From an uncultured Tabrizicola sp. (GTDB taxonomy: Bacteria > Pseudomonadota > Alphaproteobacteria > Rhodobacterales > Rhodobacteraceae), in the NCBI GenBank assembly GCA_937858255.1, contig CALLZQ010000250.1, forward strand, positions 1-5,126: a DNA stretch of 5,126 bases, given 5' to 3'. Below, in pieces: positions 1 through 5,126 of the stretch. The notes under the pieces are model-generated. The model was not told the origin of the DNA. It saw only the letters and a list, made by a program, of their open reading frames with translations, and did no database searches. The position numbers and the translations under genes were made by a program. How positions within the stretch are numbered: the first letter of the stretch is position 1; the number at the start of each line of letters is the position of its first letter.

Positions 1-350
1 GCTGGGGCGACGATACTGCCGGGGGCGCCGAGGGGGCCGATACCCTGCGGGGCGGGCCGGGGGATGCCCGGCTGGCGGGGGCGGGGGGGGATGACTGGCT
101 GTTGGGCGGCGATGGCGGCGATCTGCTGGAAGGGGGCGCGGGCCAGGATGCGCTGCGTGGCGAAGAGGGGGCGGATACGCTGATCGGCGGCGCCGGCAAT
201 GACAGCCTTGGCGGCGGGGCGGGGGATGACCTGCTTTATGGGGTCTCGGGGGCCAATGCGCTCTGGGGCGGCTATGGCGATGATACCATCCATCCCGGTG
301 TGGGGCGCGATGTGATGAATGGCGGCCCCGGCGCCGATAGTTTCGTCTTT
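1..350 (+). repeat. RTX nonapeptide (27-bp) repeat block of the left RTX gene
   Basis: Roughly 13 tandem 9-residue units, for example GGAGNDSLG, GGAGDDLLY and GGYGDDTIH, closing with GGPGADSFVF at 321-350. At the DNA level this is a degenerate 27-bp periodicity. Some units are degenerate: GVSGANALW lacks the Asp, and PGVGRDVMN starts with Pro. The block begins before the window. Confidence 0.88.
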
Positions 351-617
351 GCCAATGCCGCCGCCATCGGCATCGGGGCGGGCCGTGATGTGATCACCGA
401 TTTCACCCATGGGGTCGATCACATCGACCTGCGGGCGCTGGACACCGCCTATAACGGCAGCGCCGGCCTGTCGGGGGCCGGCGCGCGGTCGTTCTTTGCC
501 TTTGCCCGGCCCGGGGCGGTGCTCTTGATCGGTGATCAGGATGGCGACGGCCAGCCCGACTGGGTGATCGAGCTGAGCGGCGCCCCCGCCTTGGATCTGG
601 GGGATTTCCTGCTCTGA
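1..617 (+). CDS. RTX calcium-binding protein, C-terminal part (5' end outside window)
   Basis: The last 204 codons of a gene that enters from the left; codons are in phase from base 3 and no stop occurs before TGA 615-617. A TTG at 102 is in frame, but the RTX repeats continue upstream of it, so it is not the start. Residues 1-116 are about 13 glycine/aspartate nonapeptides of the type GGxGxDxLx, which fold into a calcium-bound beta-roll. From about residue 117 comes a domain resembling the serralysin (peptidase M10) C-terminal region: an ITDF...D.IDLRAL segment, then GDQDGDGQPDW, an Asp-rich metal-binding-like loop. The chain ends in Asp-Phe-Leu-Leu, an acidic residue followed by hydrophobic ones, as in serralysin-type type I secretion signals. 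I infer an extracellular protein exported without a Sec signal. The N-terminal head is unseen, so its function is unknown. It converges on the RTX gene at 628-2538, whose C-terminal domain is clearly paralogous. Confidence 0.9.
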   Translation, partial: WGDDTAGGAEGADTLRGGPGDARLAGAGGDDWLLGGDGGDLLEGGAGQDALRGEEGADTLIGGAGNDSLGGGAGDDLLYGVSGANALWGGYGDDTIHPGVGRDVMNGGPGADSFVFANAAAIGIGAGRDVITDFTHGVDHIDLRALDTAYNGSAGLSGAGARSFFAFARPGAVLLIGDQDGDGQPDWVIELSGAPALDLGDFLL

Positions 618-645
618 TCCCGTGGGATCAGAGCAACAGATCCCC
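600..645. terminator. Convergent-gene hairpin spanning both stop codons
   Basis: GCTCTGATCCC (611-621) and GGGATCAGAGC (624-634) are perfect inverted repeats separated by two bases. Outside them the arms continue imperfectly, 600-610 against 635-645, with 8 of 11 positions complementary. The + gene's TGA (615-617) and the - gene's TGA (628-630) lie symmetrically in the two arms. Either transcript could fold this stem at its 3' end, so a bidirectional terminator or 3'-end stabiliser is plausible. No T-run follows on either strand, so it is not a canonical intrinsic terminator. The symmetry may partly reflect the homology of the two gene ends. Confidence 0.55.
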
Positions 646-2538
646 CGCAGCAATGCTGCTGACGCCTGTCAGGGCCAGCGCCCAATCGGCGAGACCATCG
701 CCGTTGAGATCGCCGATCAGCAGGCTGCCCGCCTCAAAGAAATAGGTCGAGCGCTCTCCGCCGCCCACAAGCCCGGTGGTGCCGTTGAAACGGCCCCCCG
801 CGCCCGAGAGGTTGATGACATCCTCGCCGCTGGTGAAATCGGTGATGGTGTCGCGATTGGCGCCCAGACCCAGCGTGGCGGCGGTAAAGACAAAGCTGTC
901 GGCGCCCGGGCCGCCGGTGATCGTATCCGATCCGGTGCCGGCATGGATCCTGTCATTGCCGGTGCCGCCATAGACGCGGGTCCGACCGGTCTGGGCGACG
1001 ATCCAATCGTTGCCATCGCCGCCACCGACGAAATCATTGCCGGCACCGGTGCTGATTATGTCACTGCCGCCCCCGCCCAGCAGTACGTCATTGCCGTCGT
1101 CGCCGACGATGAAATCGGCACTGGCGCCGCCCCAGATCGTATCGTCGCCCGCCCCGCCATAAAGGTTGTCGCCGGGGCCGGCGCTATGGATCCGGTCATT
1201 TCCATTGCCGCCATAGACCCGATCGCTGCCAAGGCCGGTATAGATGGTGTCATTGCCATCTGCGCCATAGATCGTGTCACCGTCTTCGCCGCCGGCCAGG
1301 AAATCATTGCCCGCGCCGCCACCGATGAGGTCCCAGCCATCCGAGCCATAGATCGTGTCATTGCCCGTGCCGCCCAGCACGGTATCGCTGCCAAGCCCGC
1401 CATAGGCAGTGTCATTGCCCGCCCCGGCCTCGATGATGTCCCCGCCGGCGCCGCCGCCGATGAAATCATTGCCCGACAGACCCATAATGGTATCATTGCC
1501 GCCCGCGCCCATCAGCGTGTCATTGCCCGCCGACCCCACGGCCAGACCGCTGCCATAGGCATCGGCCGAACCGTCCAGATAGGCAAGGTCGATCCGGGCG
1601 CCATTGGCGGCGAATTCCATGATCGAGGCGCCGGGCCAGACCCGGTAATTGTCCCATTCCCCGCCGATGATCGTATAGCCGCCGCTCAGATCGTTCAGCC
1701 CGGACAGATGGAAGGTCGCCAGCGTTGTCAGCGCGGCATCGCGGACCACCAGTCGGGTGATGCCCAGTTCCGCCAGCAGCGTGACCGTGGTCGGCGTGCC
1801 CTCATTCTCGAAGGCCGATTGGGCGGCAAAGCCCAGCTCGGTCAATTCGCCGAAATTCTGCGGAAAGGTGCCGGGCAACAGGATGTCGATCCCGCCCGCC
1901 GCCACATGCAGCCCGGCCTCGGTGACCTCAAGCACGAACAGCACCGTATCGCCGTCGCGCAATGTCAGCCCGGTCACGCCAAAGGCCGCCAGCTCGCCGA
2001 AAAAGGCCTGACGCTCGGCCTCGGTCATCTGTAGCAGCGCCGTCATATCGACCTGTGCCAGCAGCTCGGCCAGAACCGTCGCCTGTTCAAAGCTGTTGAC
2101 CACCGCCCCGGCAAGGGTCAGCGACTGGTTGCCCGACACCAGCCGATAGCTGGTGGGTGACAGCTCCAGCGCCAGAAACTCGATGCCATTGCGGGCCAGC
2201 GAGATCCGGTCAAGCCGCCCGGTGGCGATGCCGGCATCAAGCGCGGCCTCGAAATCGTCAAGGCTGCCGACCGGGCCGATGCCCGCGCCGGTGACAGACA
2301 TGGTGAAATCAGGCAGGGTGAAATCGGGGTTCAGGAATTCGCCCACCCGGTGCCAGGTAAAGCCGGTCGAGGTGATCGACGTGGCCTCCCACCAGGTATA
2401 TCCGTTGAGGAATCTGTATTCGTCGAGAAACTCGCTGTAATCGAGAGTTACATCATCCAAGCTGCCGGGGCCGGCGCCGGTTTGCAGATAGCGGCTCAGA
2501 TTGTCGAGATCGGTGTTCGAAACATAGAGGTTAACCAT
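628..2538 (-). CDS. RTX calcium-binding protein with serralysin-type C-terminal domain, 636 aa
   Basis: A complete gene. The ATG at 2538-2536 is fixed by an in-frame TGA just 9 bases upstream (2545-2547 on the + strand) and by AAGGGA 10 bases before it. No Sec signal or membrane segment is visible. Residues 1-334 form a non-RTX head I do not recognise; it holds three related beta-rich segments around 110-136, 187-215 and 258-281. Residues 335-551 are 24 uninterrupted nonapeptides, GSAGNDTLM through GGPGADSFVF, predicted to form a long calcium-bound beta-roll. Residues 552-636 match the serralysin (M10) C-terminal pattern: DTITDFTSGEDVINLS, then GDLNGDGLADW, ending in Asp-Leu-Leu-Leu, typical of a type I secretion signal. 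There is no HExxH, so it is not a serralysin protease. I infer secretion by a type I system encoded elsewhere; the role could be adhesin, surface-layer protein or unknown effector. It is tail to tail with a paralogous RTX gene and divergent from the gene at 2627. Confidence 0.93.
   Translation of the reverse strand: MVNLYVSNTDLDNLSRYLQTGAGPGSLDDVTLDYSEFLDEYRFLNGYTWWEATSITSTGFTWHRVGEFLNPDFTLPDFTMSVTGAGIGPVGSLDDFEAALDAGIATGRLDRISLARNGIEFLALELSPTSYRLVSGNQSLTLAGAVVNSFEQATVLAELLAQVDMTALLQMTEAERQAFFGELAAFGVTGLTLRDGDTVLFVLEVTEAGLHVAAGGIDILLPGTFPQNFGELTELGFAAQSAFENEGTPTTVTLLAELGITRLVVRDAALTTLATFHLSGLNDLSGGYTIIGGEWDNYRVWPGASIMEFAANGARIDLAYLDGSADAYGSGLAVGSAGNDTLMGAGGNDTIMGLSGNDFIGGGAGGDIIEAGAGNDTAYGGLGSDTVLGGTGNDTIYGSDGWDLIGGGAGNDFLAGGEDGDTIYGADGNDTIYTGLGSDRVYGGNGNDRIHSAGPGDNLYGGAGDDTIWGGASADFIVGDDGNDVLLGGGGSDIISTGAGNDFVGGGDGNDWIVAQTGRTRVYGGTGNDRIHAGTGSDTITGGPGADSFVFTAATLGLGANRDTITDFTSGEDVINLSGAGGRFNGTTGLVGGGERSTYFFEAGSLLIGDLNGDGLADWALALTGVSSIAAGDLLL
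886..1536 (-). repeat. 24-unit RTX nonapeptide block
   Basis: Encodes residues 335-551 of the 636-residue RTX protein as 24 nonapeptides with no gap. The DNA shows a 27-bp periodicity, with the element GGCAATGA (seen as TCATTGCC on the + strand) recurring about ten times for the Gly-Asn-Asp core. Many units end in an aromatic residue (Tyr or Trp). Unit 21, AQTGRTRVY, lacks the calcium-binding Asp. Units 12-13 and 21-22 are especially alike, 81 residues apart. Confidence 0.9.
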
Positions 2539-2548
2539 CGATATTCAT

Positions 2549-2554
2549 TCCCTT
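2549..2554 (-). promoter_or_regulatory. Ribosome binding site of the 636-aa RTX gene
   Basis: AAGGGA on the - strand, 10 bases before the ATG. The spacing is slightly long, but no other start codon is possible because an in-frame TGA lies between it and the ATG. An overlapping ATG in another frame at 2548-2546 stops after five codons. Confidence 0.5.
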
Positions 2555-2572
2555 AAACCCACATGGCGCCAG

Positions 2573-2578
2573 AGTTTA
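2573..2578 (-). promoter_or_regulatory. Weak -10 candidate for the 636-aa RTX gene
   Basis: TAAACT on the - strand would place transcription start near 2566 and give a leader of about 28 bases. No convincing -35 is found 16-18 bases upstream (TGGCCA at best). It is offered only as the best A+T-rich match in a short divergent gap. Confidence 0.2.
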
Positions 2579-2626
2579 GGCGGTGTCCGGGCGCTTGGCC
2601 AGCCCGCTTGGGCCGGGCTGCGGCGA

Positions 2627-3349
2627 ATGGTCTGCGGGGTGGGGCTGGCCCTGTTGCCGGCGGGCTGCGGCGATGCCCCGCCGGCCCGGCTGATGCTGGC
2701 GGCTACCCCGGCGCAACCGTCTATCGTACCGCAGGCCCTGGGGGCGACGGCGCAGCAGTTCCTGGGGCCGGCGGCGGGGGCGGGCCCGGCGCAGGGCGGC
2801 AGTCCCGGGTCGCGTCCGCTGATCCGCCCCGATCTGCTGACCCCGGGCAGCGGCACGGCCTATCGGCTGCGGCAAAACCGTGCCCGGGCGCTGGGGCTGA
2901 CGACCGAACGCCCCCTGCGCCCGGGGCTGGCGCTGACCGGGCAGGCGGTGATGGGGGCGGGGCGGCTGGATTACCGGCTGCCGCAGGGGCTGGGCATCCT
3001 GCGCGATCCGGCGCGCATCACCTTTGACAGCCGTTTCGTGGAGCTTGAGGCCGGCCTTGCCTGGCGGCGCGATCTGACCCCGGATGCGGCCCTGCGGCTG
3101 GGGCTGGCGGCGGGGCTGCATCACAGCCGCACCCGCACCCATGTCTCGTCAGCCCTGCTCGAGATCCGCAACCAGAGCCGCCAGACCGACCCCTATCTGG
3201 CACTGCGGGGCGATCTGGAACTGCGGCCCGGGGCGCTGACAGGGGCGCTGACGGGGGCGCTGCCCGGCCCGCTGCGCCTTGGCAGCGAATTGCGGCTGGT
3301 GCCGGGGGCGGGGGTCAGCGCCGGGCACCGCCTGTCGCTTGAATTCTAG
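2627..3349 (+). CDS. Probable outer-membrane beta-barrel protein, 240 aa, family not recognised
   Basis: The ATG at 2627 is the only ATG, GTG or TTG in frame between the upstream stop (2525) and this point, though no good ribosome binding site precedes it. The N-terminus is hydrophobic (MVCGVGLALL) and followed by PAGCG, a lipobox-like site at Cys14, but the usual positive charges are missing. In the same frame two Arg codons lie just before the ATG, so the true start may be further upstream or a frameshift may have hidden it. Residues 20-95 are rich in Pro, Ala and Gly and probably disordered. From about 98 to the end, amphipathic beta-like stretches alternate with turns, for example 136-148, 154-166, 189-199 and 215-225. 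The last residues, SAGHRLSLEF, fit the C-terminal beta-signal of outer-membrane barrels (polar-x-Gly-x-x-hydrophobic-x-hydrophobic, terminal Phe). It is divergent from the RTX gene on its left and co-directional with the RTX gene on its right. Whether it partners them is unknown. Confidence 0.7.
   Translation: MVCGVGLALLPAGCGDAPPARLMLAATPAQPSIVPQALGATAQQFLGPAAGAGPAQGGSPGSRPLIRPDLLTPGSGTAYRLRQNRARALGLTTERPLRPGLALTGQAVMGAGRLDYRLPQGLGILRDPARITFDSRFVELEAGLAWRRDLTPDAALRLGLAAGLHHSRTRTHVSSALLEIRNQSRQTDPYLALRGDLELRPGALTGALTGALPGPLRLGSELRLVPGAGVSAGHRLSLEF
3230..3265 (+). repeat. 12-bp tandem repeat, three copies
   Basis: Three in-frame copies of GGGGCGCTGACN (the third ends in CCC) encode GALT-GALT-GALP at residues 202-213 of the predicted barrel protein. 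The copies are almost identical at the DNA level, which suggests recent slippage. They fall in a turn between two predicted strands, where length change would be tolerated. Confidence 0.85.
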
Positions 3350-3356
3350 GCGCCCC

Positions 3357-3400
3357 GCCCGCCCCCGGCGACAGAGCGCCGCCGCACGGGCTTTTGTCTT
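3357..3400 (+). terminator. Possible rho-independent terminator after the barrel gene
   Basis: A two-tier stem: GCCCG (3357-3361) with CGGGC (3387-3391), enclosing CGGCG (3366-3370) with CGCCG (3377-3381) around a six-base loop, ACAGAG. TTTTGTCTT follows directly (3392-3400). It lies 8 bases after the TAG of the upstream gene. The internal mismatches and short T-run make it moderate only. Confidence 0.42.
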
Positions 3401-3404
3401 GACC
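3399..3404 (+). promoter_or_regulatory. Weak -35 candidate for the right-hand RTX gene
   Basis: TTGACC is a good match to a sigma-70-type -35 hexamer and sits between the putative terminator and the RTX start. The bases 16-18 downstream (around AGGCTG, 3422-3427) are a poor -10, so the call is tentative. The rest of the 151-base gap shows nothing else I can support. Confidence 0.22.
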
Positions 3405-3488
3405 CCTGTCCCCCCTGTGGCAGGCTGGACCCGTTTCAAGCAATTTTCCGCCCCCAACCTGTACCCGCAGCCGGGGCCTGTCTGATTT

Positions 3489-3494
3489 GAGGAG
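3489..3494 (+). promoter_or_regulatory. Ribosome binding site of the right-hand RTX gene
   Basis: GAGGAG lies six bases before the ATG at 3501, which is ideal spacing. An in-frame TGA at 3483-3485 just upstream leaves no alternative earlier start. Confidence 0.88.
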
Positions 3495-3500
3495 CGCGCC

Positions 3501-5126
3501 ATGGCCTGGACCGGCATTTACAGCCGCAATGTCTCGGATATCTTCAACATGGGGGTCGATGGCTATTTCGGCTTTCAGAGCCTGGGGATCCGTGGCCCCG
3601 CCTATCCGGTGCAACTGGACGATCAAAGCACGACGAACCGCCTGACGCTGCAATCCTCGACCCAAGGCATCGGCTTTCCGCTGTTTCTGAGCGAGATCAC
3701 CTTTGTCGGCACGGGCCTTCAGATCGGCGCCACCAATGAACCGCTGCCCGGGGGCGTCGGGTCCATCCCCCGGCTGGTGGCCGGGACAGTGACGCAGATC
3801 ATCGTGCGGGTGAACCTTGACCTGATCAACCTTCAGACCGCGCTGGGGCTGGCCACCTCGCAGGCCGAGCGCAACCGCATTCAGGCGCTGATCCCCGAGG
3901 TCGCCACCGAGGCGCATCTGCGCAGCCAGCCGGCTGCGGCGGTGATCAGCACCGATCCCTTTGCGGCGGCGGCCCTGGGCACGGCGGTGGTGCAGAGCTT
4001 TGTCGCCGGCAATGACGGGCCGCTGCGCGCCTTTCTCAGCCAGTTCAGCCATGTCTCGACCACACTGGCCGCCGACAGCGATCTGGTGGGCTTCGACAAT
4101 AACGATGTGCTGATCGGCGGGCCGGGTATCACCAATATCTTTGCCGGCGGCGGCAATGACACGCTCGATGGCGGCGGCGGCACCAACGGGATGAACGGGC
4201 AGGGCGGGGCCGATTTCTACATCATGGGCGCCGGCCCCGACCGGATCGCCGATGACGGCACCGAGGGCGGGATCGACATTGCCAGCTATCAGAACGCCCC
4301 CGGCCCGATCTCGCTGGATATGGAGAATACCGGCACCATTCCCCAGACCGGCTGGGCGCAGGGCGATGCGGTCGGCGGGGTCGAGGGCATCATCGGCTCG
4401 GCCTTCAGCGATCTGATCGTCGGGCGGACCACGGTCCTGGGGCCGACCTCTTCGGATCTGCTGCAAGGCGGGGCAGGCGATGACACGCTGATAGGGGGCG
4501 AGGGCAGCGATACGCTGATCGGCGGCCCGGGCAATGATGCGATCGACGGGGGCGGCAACCAGTCGGTGGTGGGCGGGCCGGGGCCGGGCGATATGGCGGT
4601 CTACAGTGCCGGCCCGAATGAGGTGCATTTCTTCAATTCGGCCAGCGGGCTGTTGGTGGTGACGCCGCTGGGCGGGGTCGATCTGGTCCGCAATGTCGAG
4701 CTGTTCAGCTTTGCCGGGCAGGTGTTCGGCCTGAACCAGATCAGCCTCTCGGGCGCCAATCTGCGCATCGGTCAGGGCAATCCCGAGACCATCGACGGCG
4801 GCGCCGGGGTCGATCTGCTGTTCGGGGGCGGCGGCAATGACCAGCTTTCGGGCGCGGGGGCGAATGACATCCTCGACGGCGGCTTTGGCGATGACAGCCT
4901 GTCGGGCGGCGAGGGCGATGACACGCTGGTGGGCGGCGCCGGGGCCGATACGCTGGAGGGGGGCGCGGGCAATGACAGCCTTGTGGCCGGGGACAGCGTC
5001 TTTGACCTTGGCGATCTGGTGTTTGGCGGCACGGGCGCCGACCGGATCGAGGGCGAGGGCGGCAATGACAGCCTGAACGGCGGGGCCGATGACGGTCTGA
5101 TCGGCGGCGGCGCGGGGGAGGAGTTC
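3501..5126 (+). CDS. RTX calcium-binding protein, N-terminal 542 codons (3' end outside window)
   Basis: ATG at 3501 with a strong GAGGAG site and an in-frame TGA 18 bases upstream. The frame then stays open for 542 codons to the window edge. There is no signal peptide, as is usual for type I-secreted RTX proteins. Residues 1-195 are a head I do not recognise; its 66-101 part (ITFVGTGLQIG...AGTVTQII) resembles beta-rich segments seen at the start of other alphaproteobacterial RTX proteins. Short RTX blocks follow at about 197-228, 317-353 and 424-542. Between them are VEGIIGSAFSDLIVG (294-308), a common RTX-linker motif, and a 363-409 segment (DMAVYSAG...VRNVELFSFAG) of the type often found between RTX blocks. 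No HExxH or other catalytic motif is seen. The C-terminus and secretion signal are outside the window. Likely an extracellular or surface protein; substrate unknown. Its head is unlike that of the 636-residue RTX protein. Confidence 0.92.
   Translation, partial: MAWTGIYSRNVSDIFNMGVDGYFGFQSLGIRGPAYPVQLDDQSTTNRLTLQSSTQGIGFPLFLSEITFVGTGLQIGATNEPLPGGVGSIPRLVAGTVTQIIVRVNLDLINLQTALGLATSQAERNRIQALIPEVATEAHLRSQPAAAVISTDPFAAAALGTAVVQSFVAGNDGPLRAFLSQFSHVSTTLAADSDLVGFDNNDVLIGGPGITNIFAGGGNDTLDGGGGTNGMNGQGGADFYIMGAGPDRIADDGTEGGIDIASYQNAPGPISLDMENTGTIPQTGWAQGDAVGGVEGIIGSAFSDLIVGRTTVLGPTSSDLLQGGAGDDTLIGGEGSDTLIGGPGNDAIDGGGNQSVVGGPGPGDMAVYSAGPNEVHFFNSASGLLVVTPLGGVDLVRNVELFSFAGQVFGLNQISLSGANLRIGQGNPETIDGGAGVDLLFGGGGNDQLSGAGANDILDGGFGDDSLSGGEGDDTLVGGAGADTLEGGAGNDSLVAGDSVFDLGDLVFGGTGADRIEGEGGNDSLNGGADDGLIGGGAGEEF
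4089..4184 (+). repeat. RTX block A of the right-hand RTX gene
   Basis: Residues 197-228, about three nonapeptides (NNDVLIGG, a degenerate GPGITNIFA, and GGGNDTLDG). A short opening block where the non-RTX head ends. Confidence 0.75.
4449..4559 (+). repeat. RTX block B of the right-hand RTX gene
   Basis: Residues 317-353, about four nonapeptides including GGAGDDTLI, GGEGSDTLI and GGPGNDAID, flanked on both sides by non-repetitive beta-rich linkers. Confidence 0.85.
4770..5126 (+). repeat. RTX block C of the right-hand RTX gene, running off the window
   Basis: Residues 424-542, about a dozen nonapeptides such as GGFGDDSLS, GGEGDDTLV and GGAGADTLE. The register is interrupted at residues 495-507 by a longer, less glycine-rich insertion (AGDSVFDLGDLVF) and near 527-534 by a degenerate unit (GGADDGLI). 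Confidence 0.87.

Noticed and set aside
886..1536. Regularly spaced repeats that might suggest CRISPR or a DNA-level array
   Set aside because: The 27-bp period is in frame and encodes RTX nonapeptides; there are no constant repeats with unique spacers.
622..2034. 470-codon ORF on the + strand
   Set aside because: It is exactly antisense to the RTX gene at 628-2538. Its Ala/Ile/Asp-rich periodic translation is the mirror of the nonapeptide DNA repeats, and it has no ribosome site.
628..2538. Serralysin-type metalloprotease
   Set aside because: The C-terminal region resembles that of serralysins, but no HExxH zinc site occurs anywhere in the 636 residues.
2564..2571. TGGCGCCA palindrome in the divergent gap as an operator
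   Set aside because: Only eight bases and made of common G+C-rich sequence; the flanks do not extend the symmetry.
2563..3027. 154-codon ORF on the + strand starting at ATG 2563
   Set aside because: Different frame from the predicted barrel protein; its translation is low-complexity Gly/Ala/Pro and it lacks a ribosome site. Only its first few codons could matter if the leader is frameshifted.
2576..3142. 188-codon ORF on the - strand
   Set aside because: Arg/Gln/Pro-rich low-complexity shadow opposite the predicted barrel gene.
3416..3432. Sigma-54-type promoter at TGGCAGG
   Set aside because: The TGGCA part is present but the -12 element (TTGC) is absent at the required spacing.
3315..4628. 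437-codon ORF on the - strand
   Set aside because: Antisense to the right-hand RTX gene and running into the barrel gene's end. It has no recognisable domain, while the + strand has a strong ribosome site and RTX repeats.

Overview
The window is very G+C-rich, with G or C at most third codon positions. It carries RTX (hemolysin-type, calcium-binding nonapeptide) genes of the kind abundant in marine and soil alphaproteobacteria. Rhodobacteraceae (Paracoccus/Rhodobacter-like) is my best guess; this is inferred from composition and gene style, as there is no marker gene. I see no RNA gene, insertion sequence, CRISPR array or replication origin.

Layout: (1) 1-617, + strand, is the 3' end of an RTX gene: about 13 nonapeptide repeats and then a serralysin-type C-terminal domain ending in Asp-Phe-Leu-Leu. 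(2) 628-2538, - strand, is a complete 636-residue RTX protein. It has a non-RTX head with internal repeats, 24 uninterrupted nonapeptides, and the same kind of C-terminal domain ending in Asp-Leu-Leu-Leu. These two genes are tail to tail, 10 bases apart, and a near-perfect hairpin spans both stop codons. (3) 2627-3349, + strand, is a 240-residue protein of unrecognised family with a probable outer-membrane beta-barrel C-terminus, divergent from the RTX gene before it. (4) 3350-3500 is a gap with a possible terminator, a weak promoter candidate and a strong ribosome binding site. (5) 3501-5126, + strand, is the first 542 codons of another RTX protein with a different head and three RTX blocks. 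It is open to the window edge, so a start-to-stop ORF search misses it.

Taken together, this looks like a cluster of type I-secreted, calcium-folded surface or extracellular proteins with different N-terminal heads, plus one probable outer-membrane protein. No ABC exporter, membrane-fusion protein or TolC-like gene is present, so secretion must rely on genes elsewhere. No enzymatic motif (for example HExxH) was seen in the visible RTX proteins, so their specific roles are unknown. No clear new defence or mobile system is visible. The most unusual points are the hairpin built from two paralogous gene ends and the undescribed heads of the two larger RTX proteins.
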